Positions 7,541 through 15,429 of a stretch of 64,000 nucleotides of DNA are shown here, piece by piece (the first letter of the stretch is position 1; each line of letters begins with the position of its first letter). The stretch covers positions 62,001 through 126,000 of the forward strand of contig JAFSTE010000018.1 in the NCBI GenBank assembly GCA_017450645.1, given 5' to 3'. Position numbers and translations under genes: made by a program. This DNA is from Eubacterium sp. (GTDB taxonomy: Bacteria; Bacillota; Clostridia; Oscillospirales; Acutalibacteraceae). The notes beneath the pieces are model-generated. The model was not told where the DNA came from, did not search any database, and saw only the letters and a list, made by a program, of their open reading frames with translations.

Positions 7541-8445
7541 TGAAAAGGCTTACATTGATTCTGTTAGCGCTTGCCGTAGTGTGCAGCTGCTTTGCCGCCT
7601 GCTCTAAAAAGACGGCGGGCGAAAACGACGACCCTGAGTTTATAGTCGATACTATCGACGGTGCTTATGCCGATATTGACAGCGCAACTATGGAGTGTTA
7701 CAGCGATATTTGTAACGCGGTGTATAATTGCGAAAGCAAGGTGCGCGTTAATAAGGATATGGTGAATACAGCCGTTGACGCTTTCTATGCGTCTAATCCG
7801 CTGTCGGTTATCGTTAAGGAAATTAAGCTAACTAAGGATAAATCCTTTGTCAGCATTAAGTATAACTTTAACACTAACGAGTGCAAAGCTAAGGTGCAGA
7901 CCTTTAAGAACAAGGTGTGCGAAGTTCTTAAGGACTGTAAGCTCGGCGAGGTTAATGATTCCGCATTTGCCGTTAACGCGTATCACTATGTCGCTAACGG
8001 TATGCAACCCGAAAACAGTATTACTAACGCGTATGACGCAATCCTCGCGGGCGCAGGCGACTCGACTGCAGTGTCATCGCTGCTTAGCTTCGTTTTAAGG
8101 CAGGGCGGTATTAAAACCTATATCGTTAAAGCTAAGGATAAGGCTAAAAATAACTGGCAGGTTGTTCAGGTCGAGCTTGATAGCGAGCTTTACTATATGG
8201 ACCCGATTAGCGAGGCGTATTCAAATAAGGGAACACTTCTTACATTTTTCGGTATGACTACCGACGAGCTTAAGGCGGAATTTCTTACTGATTTTAAGTA
8301 TCTCAGCGGTAAGAAAGCGCTGCTTGCAGACAATCCGTATTTCGACGCCTGCAGGGAGTGTTACAGCTTTAATATAGACTATGAAAACGAAAAGCTCCTT
8401 ATAACGCGAATTGACGGCGAAATTGTGGAAATTGCACTAAAATGA
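7540..8445 (+). CDS. Lipoprotein with a degenerate transglutaminase-like domain
   Basis: A 301-residue secreted protein. Its signal peptide ends in a lipobox-like CFAAC, making Cys21 the expected lipidated residue. Residues about 145-225 resemble the transglutaminase-like (papain-fold) core of clostridial surface proteins: NAYDAIL, then the LLSFVLRQGGIKTYIV helix-strand, then NNWQVVQV and LYYMDP. The catalytic Cys is replaced (Ser/Thr at 175-176) and the usual His of HAWN is Asn204, while the Asp (Asp221) remains. It should therefore be non-catalytic, perhaps a binding domain. It overlaps the sirtuin stop by 1 nt and ends its operon. The fold call is by motif resemblance only. Confidence 0.7.
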   Translation: MKRLTLILLALAVVCSCFAACSKKTAGENDDPEFIVDTIDGAYADIDSATMECYSDICNAVYNCESKVRVNKDMVNTAVDAFYASNPLSVIVKEIKLTKDKSFVSIKYNFNTNECKAKVQTFKNKVCEVLKDCKLGEVNDSAFAVNAYHYVANGMQPENSITNAYDAILAGAGDSTAVSSLLSFVLRQGGIKTYIVKAKDKAKNNWQVVQVELDSELYYMDPISEAYSNKGTLLTFFGMTTDELKAEFLTDFKYLSGKKALLADNPYFDACRECYSFNIDYENEKLLITRIDGEIVEIALK

Positions 8446-8533
8446 TAAGTTAATTAACAGAGTGAATTATCGCTCACTGTTTAATATGCACAAAATTAAT
8501 TGTAAATTAATTATTAACAAATTATAAAATCCG
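8446..8533. other. AT-rich intergenic stretch with a weak hairpin
   Basis: A bulged hairpin (8456-8465 / 8474-8481, core AGTGA/TCACT) follows the lipoprotein gene but lacks a convincing T-tract, so it is at best a weak terminator. The rest is low-complexity TTAATTA-type sequence with no ORF. Confidence 0.35.
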
Positions 8534-8561
8534 TTGACTTTTTTAAACGCAGGAATATAAT
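8534..8561 (+). promoter_or_regulatory. Promoter of the small-peptide unit
   Basis: TTGACT (8534-8539), a 16-nt spacer and TATAAT (8556-8561), start expected near 8568. The first transcribed bases can fold into a 7-bp hairpin, AACGAGG (8570-8576) / CCTCGTT (8583-8589), of the kind that protects mRNA 5' ends. Confidence 0.7.
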
Positions 8562-8616
8562 GTGGGTGAAACGAGGGGTTAACCTCGTTATCAAGCTACA
8601 AGGAGGCGGGTTTTAT

Positions 8617-8685
8617 ATGTTCAGATACCTTTTAAAGTGTGCTGAAATCCTTGCCAGTGGTGACAAGGCTTATGCAACAAAATAA
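8617..8685 (+). CDS. Small 22-residue peptide of unknown family
   Basis: A 23-codon ORF beginning MFRYLLKCAEILASG and ending DKAYATK. It is preceded by a perfect AAGGAGG (8600-8606) 10 nt before the ATG, one of the best ribosome binding sites in the window. It lies in its own compact transcription unit: near-consensus promoter, 5' hairpin, ORF, strong terminator, about 180 nt in all. The peptide has a hydrophobic N-terminal half with one cysteine (Cys8) and a charged, polar C-terminal half; it shows no classic signal peptide, double-glycine leader or AgrD pattern. It could be a small regulatory or membrane-associated protein, a type I toxin-like peptide, or a peptide-coding regulatory RNA. 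I recognise no homologue. Confidence 0.6.
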   Translation: MFRYLLKCAEILASGDKAYATK

Positions 8686-8705
8686 ACTTAATACACACAA
8701 CTATT

Positions 8706-8750
8706 AGCACTGTTTTGGTAAGTATAAATCAAAACGGTGCTTTTATTTTA
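8706..8750 (+). terminator. Strong terminator of the small-peptide unit
   Basis: A 12-bp stem (AGCACTGTTTTG / CAAAACGGTGCT, one G-T pair) is followed by a T-rich tail, 20 nt after the small ORF. Confidence 0.85.
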
Positions 8751-8758
8751 ATAAATGC

Positions 8759-8788
8759 TTGAATATGTATAAAGACATATGATATAAT
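8759..8788 (+). promoter_or_regulatory. Promoter of the phosphohexomutase operon with an internal palindrome
   Basis: TTGAAT (8759-8764), an 18-nt spacer and TATAAT (8783-8788). The spacer holds an inverted repeat ATATGT (8763-8768) / ACATAT (8775-8780), placed where a repressor would occlude polymerase. Confidence 0.6.
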
Positions 8789-8819
8789 ATTTAAAACAAT
8801 TTTATGTAAGGGTGGTTTT

Positions 8820-10466
8820 ATGAGCTATAAAGACAAATACAACCTCTGGCTTACCTTCGACGAAAAAACTAAGGCGGAGCTTGAAGCAATCAGCGACGAA
8901 AAGGAAATTGAGGATAGGTTTTATAAGGACTTAGCCTTCGGCACCGGCGGACTTCGCGGTATTATGGGCGCGGGCTCTAACCGTATGAATGAATACACTG
9001 TCGGTAAGGCTACCTCGGGTCTTGCGGATTATGTTAAATCCGGCAACGACGGCGACATTTCTGTAGCTATTGCGTGCGACTCAAGGCTTAATTCGCGCGA
9101 GTTTTTATGGTGCGCCGCAAGAGTTTTTGCTTCTAAAGGCATTAAGGTTTACGCTTATCACACTATCGTACCCGTACCCGTTTTGTCTTTTACTACGCGT
9201 TACCTCGGCTGTACGGCGGGCGTTATGATTACCGCTTCGCATAATCCTAAGGAGTATAACGGCTACAAGGTTTACGACACCAAGGGCTGTCAGCTTTGCA
9301 CCGAGGACGCCGAAAACGCAATATCTTTTATAAATAAAATCGACGACTATAAATCTATTTACTCCGATTGCAAAACCGCTGACGAGTACATAGCTGACGG
9401 TATGATTATACCGATTTATGAAAACGAGCTTGAAGCGTTTGTAAATGCTGTAAGAGAGCAGTCGGTCTATACCGAAAAGAGCGACCTTAAAATCGTTTAT
9501 ACTCCGCTTCACGGAACAGGACTTGTACCCGTTTGTAAGGTGCTTGAGGGTATGGATGTAACCGTCCTTGAGTCACAAAGAGAGCCCGACGGCAACTTCC
9601 CGACGGTTAAGTCACCTAATCCCGAGGACAGAGCGGCGCTCACCCTCGCTATCGAAAAAGCTAAGGAAATCGGTGCGGATTTAGTTCTCGGTACCGATCC
9701 CGACTGCGACAGAGTAGGTATTGCGGTTAGAAACGGCGACGACTTCGTCCTCTTTACGGGTAATCAGACCGGAGCTCTTCTCGTTAAGTTTATCTGCGAA
9801 ATGCATAAGGCTCAGCTTAATGATAAATCAACCCTAGTTAAAACCATTGTTACGAGCGAGCTTGGCGCTAATATCGGACGAAGCTATGGCGTGCGTGTAG
9901 AGGACACTCTGACCGGCTTTAAGTATATAGGCGACAAGATTAACAAGTATGAAGCTTCGGGCGAGCAGGAGTTCGTTATCGGCTACGAGGAGAGCTACGG
10001 CTACCTTGTAGGTACTCACGCTCGCGACAAGGACGCAGTTGTGTCCTCGATGCTTATCTGCCAGATGGCTGCTTGGTACAAAAATCAGGGCAAAACCCTG
10101 CTTGACGGACTTAACGAAATTTATGCAGAGTTTGGCTACTATCTTGATTTTCTTGACTCCTTTGTACTTAAGGGCAAGGACGGCGCAGAAAAAATCCAGA
10201 GCCTTATGGTAGACTTCAGGGCTAAGGGAACTGCACTTTTACCGAACATCAGCGAGATAATTGACTATAAGGACGGCGTTGGTGATTTACCTAAGGAAAA
10301 TGTGCTTAAATACATATTTAACGACGGCTCCTGGATGGCGGTTAGACCGAGCGGCACCGAGCCTAAGATTAAGGTTTATTACTCAATAGTTGACTCTGAC
10401 AAGGATAATGCAAAATTAAGACTTGAAGAGATAAGAAAAACTATCGGTGAAATTATCGGAGCATAA
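8820..10466 (+). CDS. Alpha-D-phosphohexomutase (phosphoglucomutase/phosphomannomutase)
   Basis: A 548-residue member of the phosphohexomutase superfamily, in the size class of Gram-positive PgcA-type enzymes that interconvert glucose-1-P and glucose-6-P (often also mannose phosphates). The phosphoserine loop is TASHNP with Ser140; the metal site is DPDCDR with Asp293, Asp295 and Asp297; the sugar-binding loop is GYEESYGY; the C-terminal phosphate-binding loop is RPSGTEPK near residue 505. It is first in a tight operon with a NifU-domain gene (2-nt gap) and an alpha-mannosidase, which suggests a role in mannose or glucose phosphate metabolism. Substrate preference cannot be read directly. Confidence 0.92.
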   Translation: MSYKDKYNLWLTFDEKTKAELEAISDEKEIEDRFYKDLAFGTGGLRGIMGAGSNRMNEYTVGKATSGLADYVKSGNDGDISVAIACDSRLNSREFLWCAARVFASKGIKVYAYHTIVPVPVLSFTTRYLGCTAGVMITASHNPKEYNGYKVYDTKGCQLCTEDAENAISFINKIDDYKSIYSDCKTADEYIADGMIIPIYENELEAFVNAVREQSVYTEKSDLKIVYTPLHGTGLVPVCKVLEGMDVTVLESQREPDGNFPTVKSPNPEDRAALTLAIEKAKEIGADLVLGTDPDCDRVGIAVRNGDDFVLFTGNQTGALLVKFICEMHKAQLNDKSTLVKTIVTSELGANIGRSYGVRVEDTLTGFKYIGDKINKYEASGEQEFVIGYEESYGYLVGTHARDKDAVVSSMLICQMAAWYKNQGKTLLDGLNEIYAEFGYYLDFLDSFVLKGKDGAEKIQSLMVDFRAKGTALLPNISEIIDYKDGVGDLPKENVLKYIFNDGSWMAVRPSGTEPKIKVYYSIVDSDKDNAKLRLEEIRKTIGEIIGA

Positions 10467-10468
10467 TT

Positions 10469-10708
10469 ATGACTGTAGAAAACTATGTAAATACCGTTTT
10501 GCAGCCTAAGCTGCAGGGCGACGGCGGATGGGTTGAATTCGTTAGCCTTGAGGGTAAAGATTTAACGCTACTCTTTAGAGGTGAGTGTTCAAAATGCCTT
10601 ATTCTTAACCGCTGCTGCGACTGGATAGAACAGCAGGTAAAAGCCGACCTTAGGCGCGATGTTAAGGTCGTACCCGTTCGCAAAAGACCGTATTTTCAGG
10701 ATATTTAA
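10469..10708 (+). CDS. Small stand-alone NifU C-terminal-like (Fe-S scaffold) domain protein
   Basis: A 79-residue protein consisting of little more than one NifU/Nfu C-terminal-like domain. Family features are the N-terminal LQPKLQGDGGWVEFV (compare the family's LxxDGGDVEL) and a CxxC pair in GECSKC; two further cysteines (NRCC) follow. Nfu domains bind and transfer [4Fe-4S] clusters through the CxxC. The gene lies 2 nt after the mutase and 12 nt before the alpha-mannosidase, an unexpected setting because neither enzyme uses Fe-S clusters. The domain call is reasonable, but the family is short and divergent and cluster binding is inferred. Confidence 0.72.
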   Translation: MTVENYVNTVLQPKLQGDGGWVEFVSLEGKDLTLLFRGECSKCLILNRCCDWIEQQVKADLRRDVKVVPVRKRPYFQDI

Positions 10709-10720
10709 GGGGGCGAGGTT

Positions 10721-13654
10721 ATGGCACATATTAAGGTCGAGCGGCGTTCAATGCGCCCCGAGGAGTGGACTAAGCTTCGCTTCGGCTGGCTGAAAAGATA
10801 TATCTATAAAGATAAGTGGGAAATAAATAACCTTCTTATCCGCGACGCGCGTCAGGTAGGCGAGATGGAGTTCGAGTATTATTCAGACGACTACAGACCG
10901 CTTAATAAGGGCGATATGTACTTTACGCCCGACGGCACCGCGTTTATAAAGGCGGATGTTGATGTCCCCGAGTATTTACAGTGCGAGGAGCTATACTTCT
11001 CGCTTAAAACTGCTGCCGAAATCTGCGTTAAGGTAAACGGCACTTACATAGGCGGCGTTGACCCTAACAGAGAGAGAATGTTGCTTTCTCCTTATGTTGA
11101 CACAACTAAAACGCTGCACTTTGATATGATGGGCTACAACCGCTCAAAGCCCGACGACGAGCGCAACCCCGAGTCACTTTCGGTGCGCGGCTGCCGCCAG
11201 ATTTTCGAGGGCGCGTATATCTGTACTCTTAACCACGCTGTTCAGGATTTGGTGTGGGATTTTGAGCTGTTTCTCGATATTGCGGACTCCGATTTGTTTA
11301 ACGAGGATTACCGCGAGTTCTTAAAGCGCGAGCTTAATAACGCTATGAATTTTATCGACTTTGATAGCGACGAGCTTAGCGGAGTCGAGGACGCGAAGCG
11401 ATATTTTGACGAGGTTATTTACGCTAACGACACCTATAAGGGCAGCGGCGATGTTGCGCTTATTGCACATTCGCACCTCGATATCGCATACTACTGGCGC
11501 CGAATTCACGCTGTCCAAAAGAATTTAAGGACGGTGCTTATTCAGCTGCGCCTTATGGACAGATACCCCGACTTTAAGTACACCCACACTCAGCCGTATG
11601 TTTACGAAACGCTCGAGAAGTATTATCCCGAGGTATTCGAGGAACTTAAGGATAAGGTTAAGCGCGGTCAGTTCGAGCCCGTCGGCGCTATGTATGTCGA
11701 GCCCGACTGTAATATCCCGTGCGCCGAGTCGCTAATCCGTCAGTGCCTTTACGGTCAGCTGACATATAAGCGTATGTTCGGAAAAACGGTTAATAACGCG
11801 TGGCTTCCCGATGTGTTCGGCAATTCCTGGATTATTCCGCAGATTCTTAAAAAATGCGGGGTAGATTACTTCGTATCTAATAAAATGTCCACCTGGAACG
11901 ACACTAACCGCTTCCCGCATAATAACTTTATCTGGCGCGGAATTGACGGTACGGATATTCTCGCGTGCGTTCCGCCGACTCATTTTATTACCTGGAACGC
12001 GCCCTCGCAGATTCAGGCGAACTGGGACGCGTATATAGATAAGGACAACGGCGGACAGACAATGAATATGTTCGGCTACGGCGATGGCGGCTCGGGCTGC
12101 ACCGAGGAAATGATAGAGCTTATGCACCGCTTTGATAAGGTGTCCGTTATGCCGAAATGCGAGCATATGGGCGGCGCTGAGTTCCTCGATAAAAACCTTA
12201 AGGATAACGATAATCTCGAGGTCTGGGACGGCGAGCTCTATCTTGAAATGCACCGCGGCACCTTTACTACCAAGTCCGATATGAAGCGCGCTAACAGACG
12301 CCTTGAGGGTAAACTCAGAAACGCTGAAATTCTGTCCGTTATGCGCGGCGACGATAACCAAAATGAGATAACCGGGCTTTATAAAAAGCTTCTTATAAAT
12401 CAGTTCCACGATATTTTGCCCGGCTCGCATATTCACCCCGTTTTTGAGGACGCTATGCGCGATTACGCCGAGATAGAAACTGCTGTAGACAGAATTATCG
12501 GCTCTGGCTCTAAGTACCTTAATACTCTTAATATCGACCGTGACGCCCTCACTTTTGTAGAGAATAAAAAGGGCAGCGCCACAAGATACGGCAAGCGCGG
12601 TAACTGGCTTGTGCCTAATATTAAGCCTATGCAGTCTAAAGCCCTGCGCGCTGTTAAGGGACGCACTGACTGGATTTCTCTTGACGGCAGGGAGGTAGTA
12701 ACTACGTTTTACTCCGTTTCGTTTAACGAGGACGGCTCCTTTGCTTCGCTATATGATATGCGCCTCGGCAGGGAGTGGGCTAAGGGCGACTTTAATAAGC
12801 TTAAGATTTACGACGACCGCCCGGGTAACTACGACGCGTGGGATATTCTACCGAATTATAAGGATAAGCAGCTCGATGTTACGGTTAAAGAGCCGCTTGC
12901 ACTTTACGAGCTTGACAGCGAGTGCGCGACCTTTAAAACCGTTCTTAAAACCGATAATTCCGAGTGGACAATGCTTATCCGTCTGTTCCGTCAGAGCAGG
13001 GGAATAGAGGTTGAAAACCGGGTTAACTGGAACGAAAGTCATAAGCTTGCCAAGGCTGAGTTTAGCTGTAACCTCCTTACCCGTAAGGCGCTTTGCGACA
13101 CCTCGGCGGGTTATATCGAGCGCGACACTCATAAGAATACTTCATGGCAGCAGGCTCGCTTTGAGGTCTGCCACCATAAGTGGTGCTCGCTTGACGAAGC
13201 AACGGGCGGCGTAGCTCTTATTAACGACGGCAAATACGGCGTAAGCTTTGATAACAGTACTATGGCGCTGTCGCTTCTTCGCGCTACCGAAAGACCTGAT
13301 GTTACGAGCGACCGAGGTTTCCATAACTTCTGCTATATGATTATGCCGCACGAAAATGACGCGGTAAATGCCGGTATCAACAATATTGCGCTGCAGTATA
13401 ACACGCCGCTTGTTAAGTCGGACGCTCAGTGGAACTACCCGACCTTTGAGCCGCTTTACCTCCAGGCTGTAAAGCACAGCGAGGACGGCAAAAGCGTTGT
13501 TATCAGACTCTCTGAGCAAAACGGCGCACGCGGTATAATTACGCTTGACAAGCCTGTTAAAATCCTCAATATGCTTGAGGAGGAGCAGGAGTTTACTGAT
13601 GTTATCGAGTACAGTCCGTTTGAGATTATAACAATAGGAGTTGATAAAGTATGA
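10721..13654 (+). CDS. Alpha-mannosidase, glycoside hydrolase family 38
   Basis: A 977-residue GH38 enzyme, expected to release terminal alpha-mannose with retention of configuration in a zinc-dependent reaction. His252-x-Asp254 within HSHLDIAYYW supplies zinc ligands, and Asp364 in WLPDVFG is the expected nucleophile. The middle QFHDILPGSHIH motif and a long C-terminal beta-rich half are typical. There is no signal peptide, so it acts in the cytoplasm on imported mannosides or N-glycan fragments. A GGGGGCGAGG ribosome binding site precedes the ATG. Its stop overlaps the next start (ATGA). Grouping with a phosphohexomutase fits mannose catabolism, though no mannose isomerase, kinase or transporter is in view. 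Confidence 0.93.
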   Translation: MAHIKVERRSMRPEEWTKLRFGWLKRYIYKDKWEINNLLIRDARQVGEMEFEYYSDDYRPLNKGDMYFTPDGTAFIKADVDVPEYLQCEELYFSLKTAAEICVKVNGTYIGGVDPNRERMLLSPYVDTTKTLHFDMMGYNRSKPDDERNPESLSVRGCRQIFEGAYICTLNHAVQDLVWDFELFLDIADSDLFNEDYREFLKRELNNAMNFIDFDSDELSGVEDAKRYFDEVIYANDTYKGSGDVALIAHSHLDIAYYWRRIHAVQKNLRTVLIQLRLMDRYPDFKYTHTQPYVYETLEKYYPEVFEELKDKVKRGQFEPVGAMYVEPDCNIPCAESLIRQCLYGQLTYKRMFGKTVNNAWLPDVFGNSWIIPQILKKCGVDYFVSNKMSTWNDTNRFPHNNFIWRGIDGTDILACVPPTHFITWNAPSQIQANWDAYIDKDNGGQTMNMFGYGDGGSGCTEEMIELMHRFDKVSVMPKCEHMGGAEFLDKNLKDNDNLEVWDGELYLEMHRGTFTTKSDMKRANRRLEGKLRNAEILSVMRGDDNQNEITGLYKKLLINQFHDILPGSHIHPVFEDAMRDYAEIETAVDRIIGSGSKYLNTLNIDRDALTFVENKKGSATRYGKRGNWLVPNIKPMQSKALRAVKGRTDWISLDGREVVTTFYSVSFNEDGSFASLYDMRLGREWAKGDFNKLKIYDDRPGNYDAWDILPNYKDKQLDVTVKEPLALYELDSECATFKTVLKTDNSEWTMLIRLFRQSRGIEVENRVNWNESHKLAKAEFSCNLLTRKALCDTSAGYIERDTHKNTSWQQARFEVCHHKWCSLDEATGGVALINDGKYGVSFDNSTMALSLLRATERPDVTSDRGFHNFCYMIMPHENDAVNAGINNIALQYNTPLVKSDAQWNYPTFEPLYLQAVKHSEDGKSVVIRLSEQNGARGIITLDKPVKILNMLEEEQEFTDVIEYSPFEIITIGVDKV

Positions 13655-14055
13655 TGTCGTCTGCTGCATTTGTCGGTATTATCGCGGCAATAGTTGTACT
13701 TATTATCCTTGGTATTATTGTAATTCCTTTGTTTAACAAGCGCCAGTTTCAGAAGATGCCTTACGACCAGAAGGTACGTATTCTTATGAAGCAGGCAAAA
13801 AAGCTTGTGTTCTTTAAAAATGTATCAAACGGCAGTACCGGCACTCTGTATTTTGTTAAAAATAAGCGCAAAATCCTTGCGCTTCCGTGGGTGCTTAAAG
13901 AGGGTAAAATGCTCTGTACTAAGGATAATCCCTTCGACTTTTGGGATTACCCCGAGGAGAAGCCCGCCTTCACCCTTGACGAAATTAAGCAGGCTGCCGA
14001 CGAGCTCGAAAAATACAACGAAAAAAGCATAGTTAAACTCTATTTTAAGGACTAA
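13651..14055 (+). CDS. Small single-span membrane protein of unknown function
   Basis: A 134-residue protein with one N-terminal membrane segment (about 5-27, AFVGIIAAIVVLIILGIIVI) and a soluble, basic then acidic cytoplasmic domain. I recognise no family. It overlaps the alpha-mannosidase stop by 4 nt and ends 1 nt before cca, so it is translationally coupled to both. AGGAG at 13636-13640 supports the first of two adjacent ATGs. The tail (residues about 100-134) is predicted helical. It may be a conserved partner of the CCA enzyme or simply an operon passenger. Confidence 0.75.
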   Translation: MMSSAAFVGIIAAIVVLIILGIIVIPLFNKRQFQKMPYDQKVRILMKQAKKLVFFKNVSNGSTGTLYFVKNKRKILALPWVLKEGKMLCTKDNPFDFWDYPEEKPAFTLDEIKQAADELEKYNEKSIVKLYFKD

Positions 14056-14056
14056 A

Positions 14057-15394
14057 ATGAAGCTATCACAAAGCACAAAACAATTAATGGAAGTCGTTAC
14101 CTCGGCAGGATATGAAATATATGCTGTCGGGGGTTGTGTTCGTGATGAAATAATGGGACGAAGCGGGGGAGATGTTGACCTTACGACCTCTGCTAAGCCC
14201 GACGAGCTTGAAGCTGTGCTGAATAAAGCCGGCATTAAGTATATAGAAACGGGGCTAAAACACGGCACTGTGACCGCTGTTATTGACCACACGCCTTACG
14301 AAATCACAACCTTTCGTTCAGACGGCGACTATCTTGATAACCGCCACCCAGAAAGTGTGAACTTTGTTACCGATTTAAGCGAGGATTTGGCGCGCCGTGA
14401 CTTTACCGTAAACGCGCTCGCTTATAATGACGAGGTCGGCATAGTCGATTTGTTCGGCGGCATTGAGGACATAAATAACGGAATTATTCGCGCTGTCGGC
14501 GACGCGGATAAACGCTTTAAGGAGGACGCGCTTCGCATTATGCGCGCGCTTCGCTTTTCGTCCGTCCTCGGCTTTAAAATTGAAGAAAAAACAAAAAAGG
14601 CGATATTTGATAACAAAGAATTGCTTTTAAATATCGCAAGCGAGCGTATCTATACGGAGCTTGTTAAGCTGCTTCTCGGCGACAACTGCGAAAGTATTCT
14701 TATTGAGTATAAAGAGGTTTTTGCCGTTGTTATTCCCGAGCTTGCGCCCTGCTTTGACTTTGAGCAGAACAGCAAGTGGCATCTTTACGATGTGTACACG
14801 CATATTGTAAAGTCCGTAGCGCTTACGCCTAAAAAGGATTATATGCGCCTTGCGATGCTCTTTCACGATATCGGCAAGCCCTACTGCAAAACCACTGACG
14901 ACAAAGGTCAGGACCACTTTAAGGGTCATCCTGCTATTAGTACCGGGCTTGCGGAGAAAATTCTGCTTCGCCTTCATGCGAGTAACGAAATTAAGCAAAA
15001 GGCGCTTACCCTTATTAAATACCACGACCTATATATAACCGAAAAGCCCTCTAACATTAAGCGCTGGCTAAGGACGCTCGGCGAGGACCTAACGCTCGAT
15101 TATATTGACTTTAAAATAGCCGATTTAATGAGCCATAACCTCGACCTTTCACAAGGCGAGATTGACACCCTGAAGCGTATTAAAACTCAGACAAGAGACA
15201 TTATTCTAAGCGCTGAGCCGTACAAAATAAGCGACCTTGAAATTAACGGTAACGACCTTAAAAATATAGGATTTGAGGGTAAAGAGATTGCCGAGGAGCT
15301 CGAAAACCTGATTGTTCAGGTATCAGGCGATCCAAAGCTTAACACTAAGGATAAGCTCCTTCAACTAGCAGAAAAAGATTATAATAAAAAATAA
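14057..15394 (+). CDS. cca: CCA-adding tRNA nucleotidyltransferase with HD domain
   Basis: A 445-residue class II CCA-adding enzyme that builds or repairs the 3' CCA of tRNAs. The N-terminal polymerase-beta-like head has GGCVRD (25-30) and the catalytic GGDVD (Asp39, Asp41); the RRDFTVNALAY motif follows; then the RNA-binding neck. A C-terminal HD domain (MLFHDIGKP, His270-Asp271) indicates an additional phosphohydrolase-type domain, as in many bacterial CCA enzymes. Length is normal. It starts 1 nt after the preceding stop and ends at a terminator, closing the operon. Whether it adds CCA alone or shares the work with a separate A- or CC-adding enzyme is not visible here. Confidence 0.92.
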   Translation: MKLSQSTKQLMEVVTSAGYEIYAVGGCVRDEIMGRSGGDVDLTTSAKPDELEAVLNKAGIKYIETGLKHGTVTAVIDHTPYEITTFRSDGDYLDNRHPESVNFVTDLSEDLARRDFTVNALAYNDEVGIVDLFGGIEDINNGIIRAVGDADKRFKEDALRIMRALRFSSVLGFKIEEKTKKAIFDNKELLLNIASERIYTELVKLLLGDNCESILIEYKEVFAVVIPELAPCFDFEQNSKWHLYDVYTHIVKSVALTPKKDYMRLAMLFHDIGKPYCKTTDDKGQDHFKGHPAISTGLAEKILLRLHASNEIKQKALTLIKYHDLYITEKPSNIKRWLRTLGEDLTLDYIDFKIADLMSHNLDLSQGEIDTLKRIKTQTRDIILSAEPYKISDLEINGNDLKNIGFEGKEIAEELENLIVQVSGDPKLNTKDKLLQLAEKDYNKK

Positions 15395-15420
15395 AAAGCC
15401 CTGCAAAGCAAGGCTTTTTT
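15393..15420. terminator. Terminator between cca and the convergent SDR gene
   Basis: AAAAAGCC...GGCTTTTTT stem with an inner TGC/GCA pairing gives T-tracts on both strands, so it can serve both converging genes. Confidence 0.75.
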
Positions 15421-15429
15421 ATTATGTAT

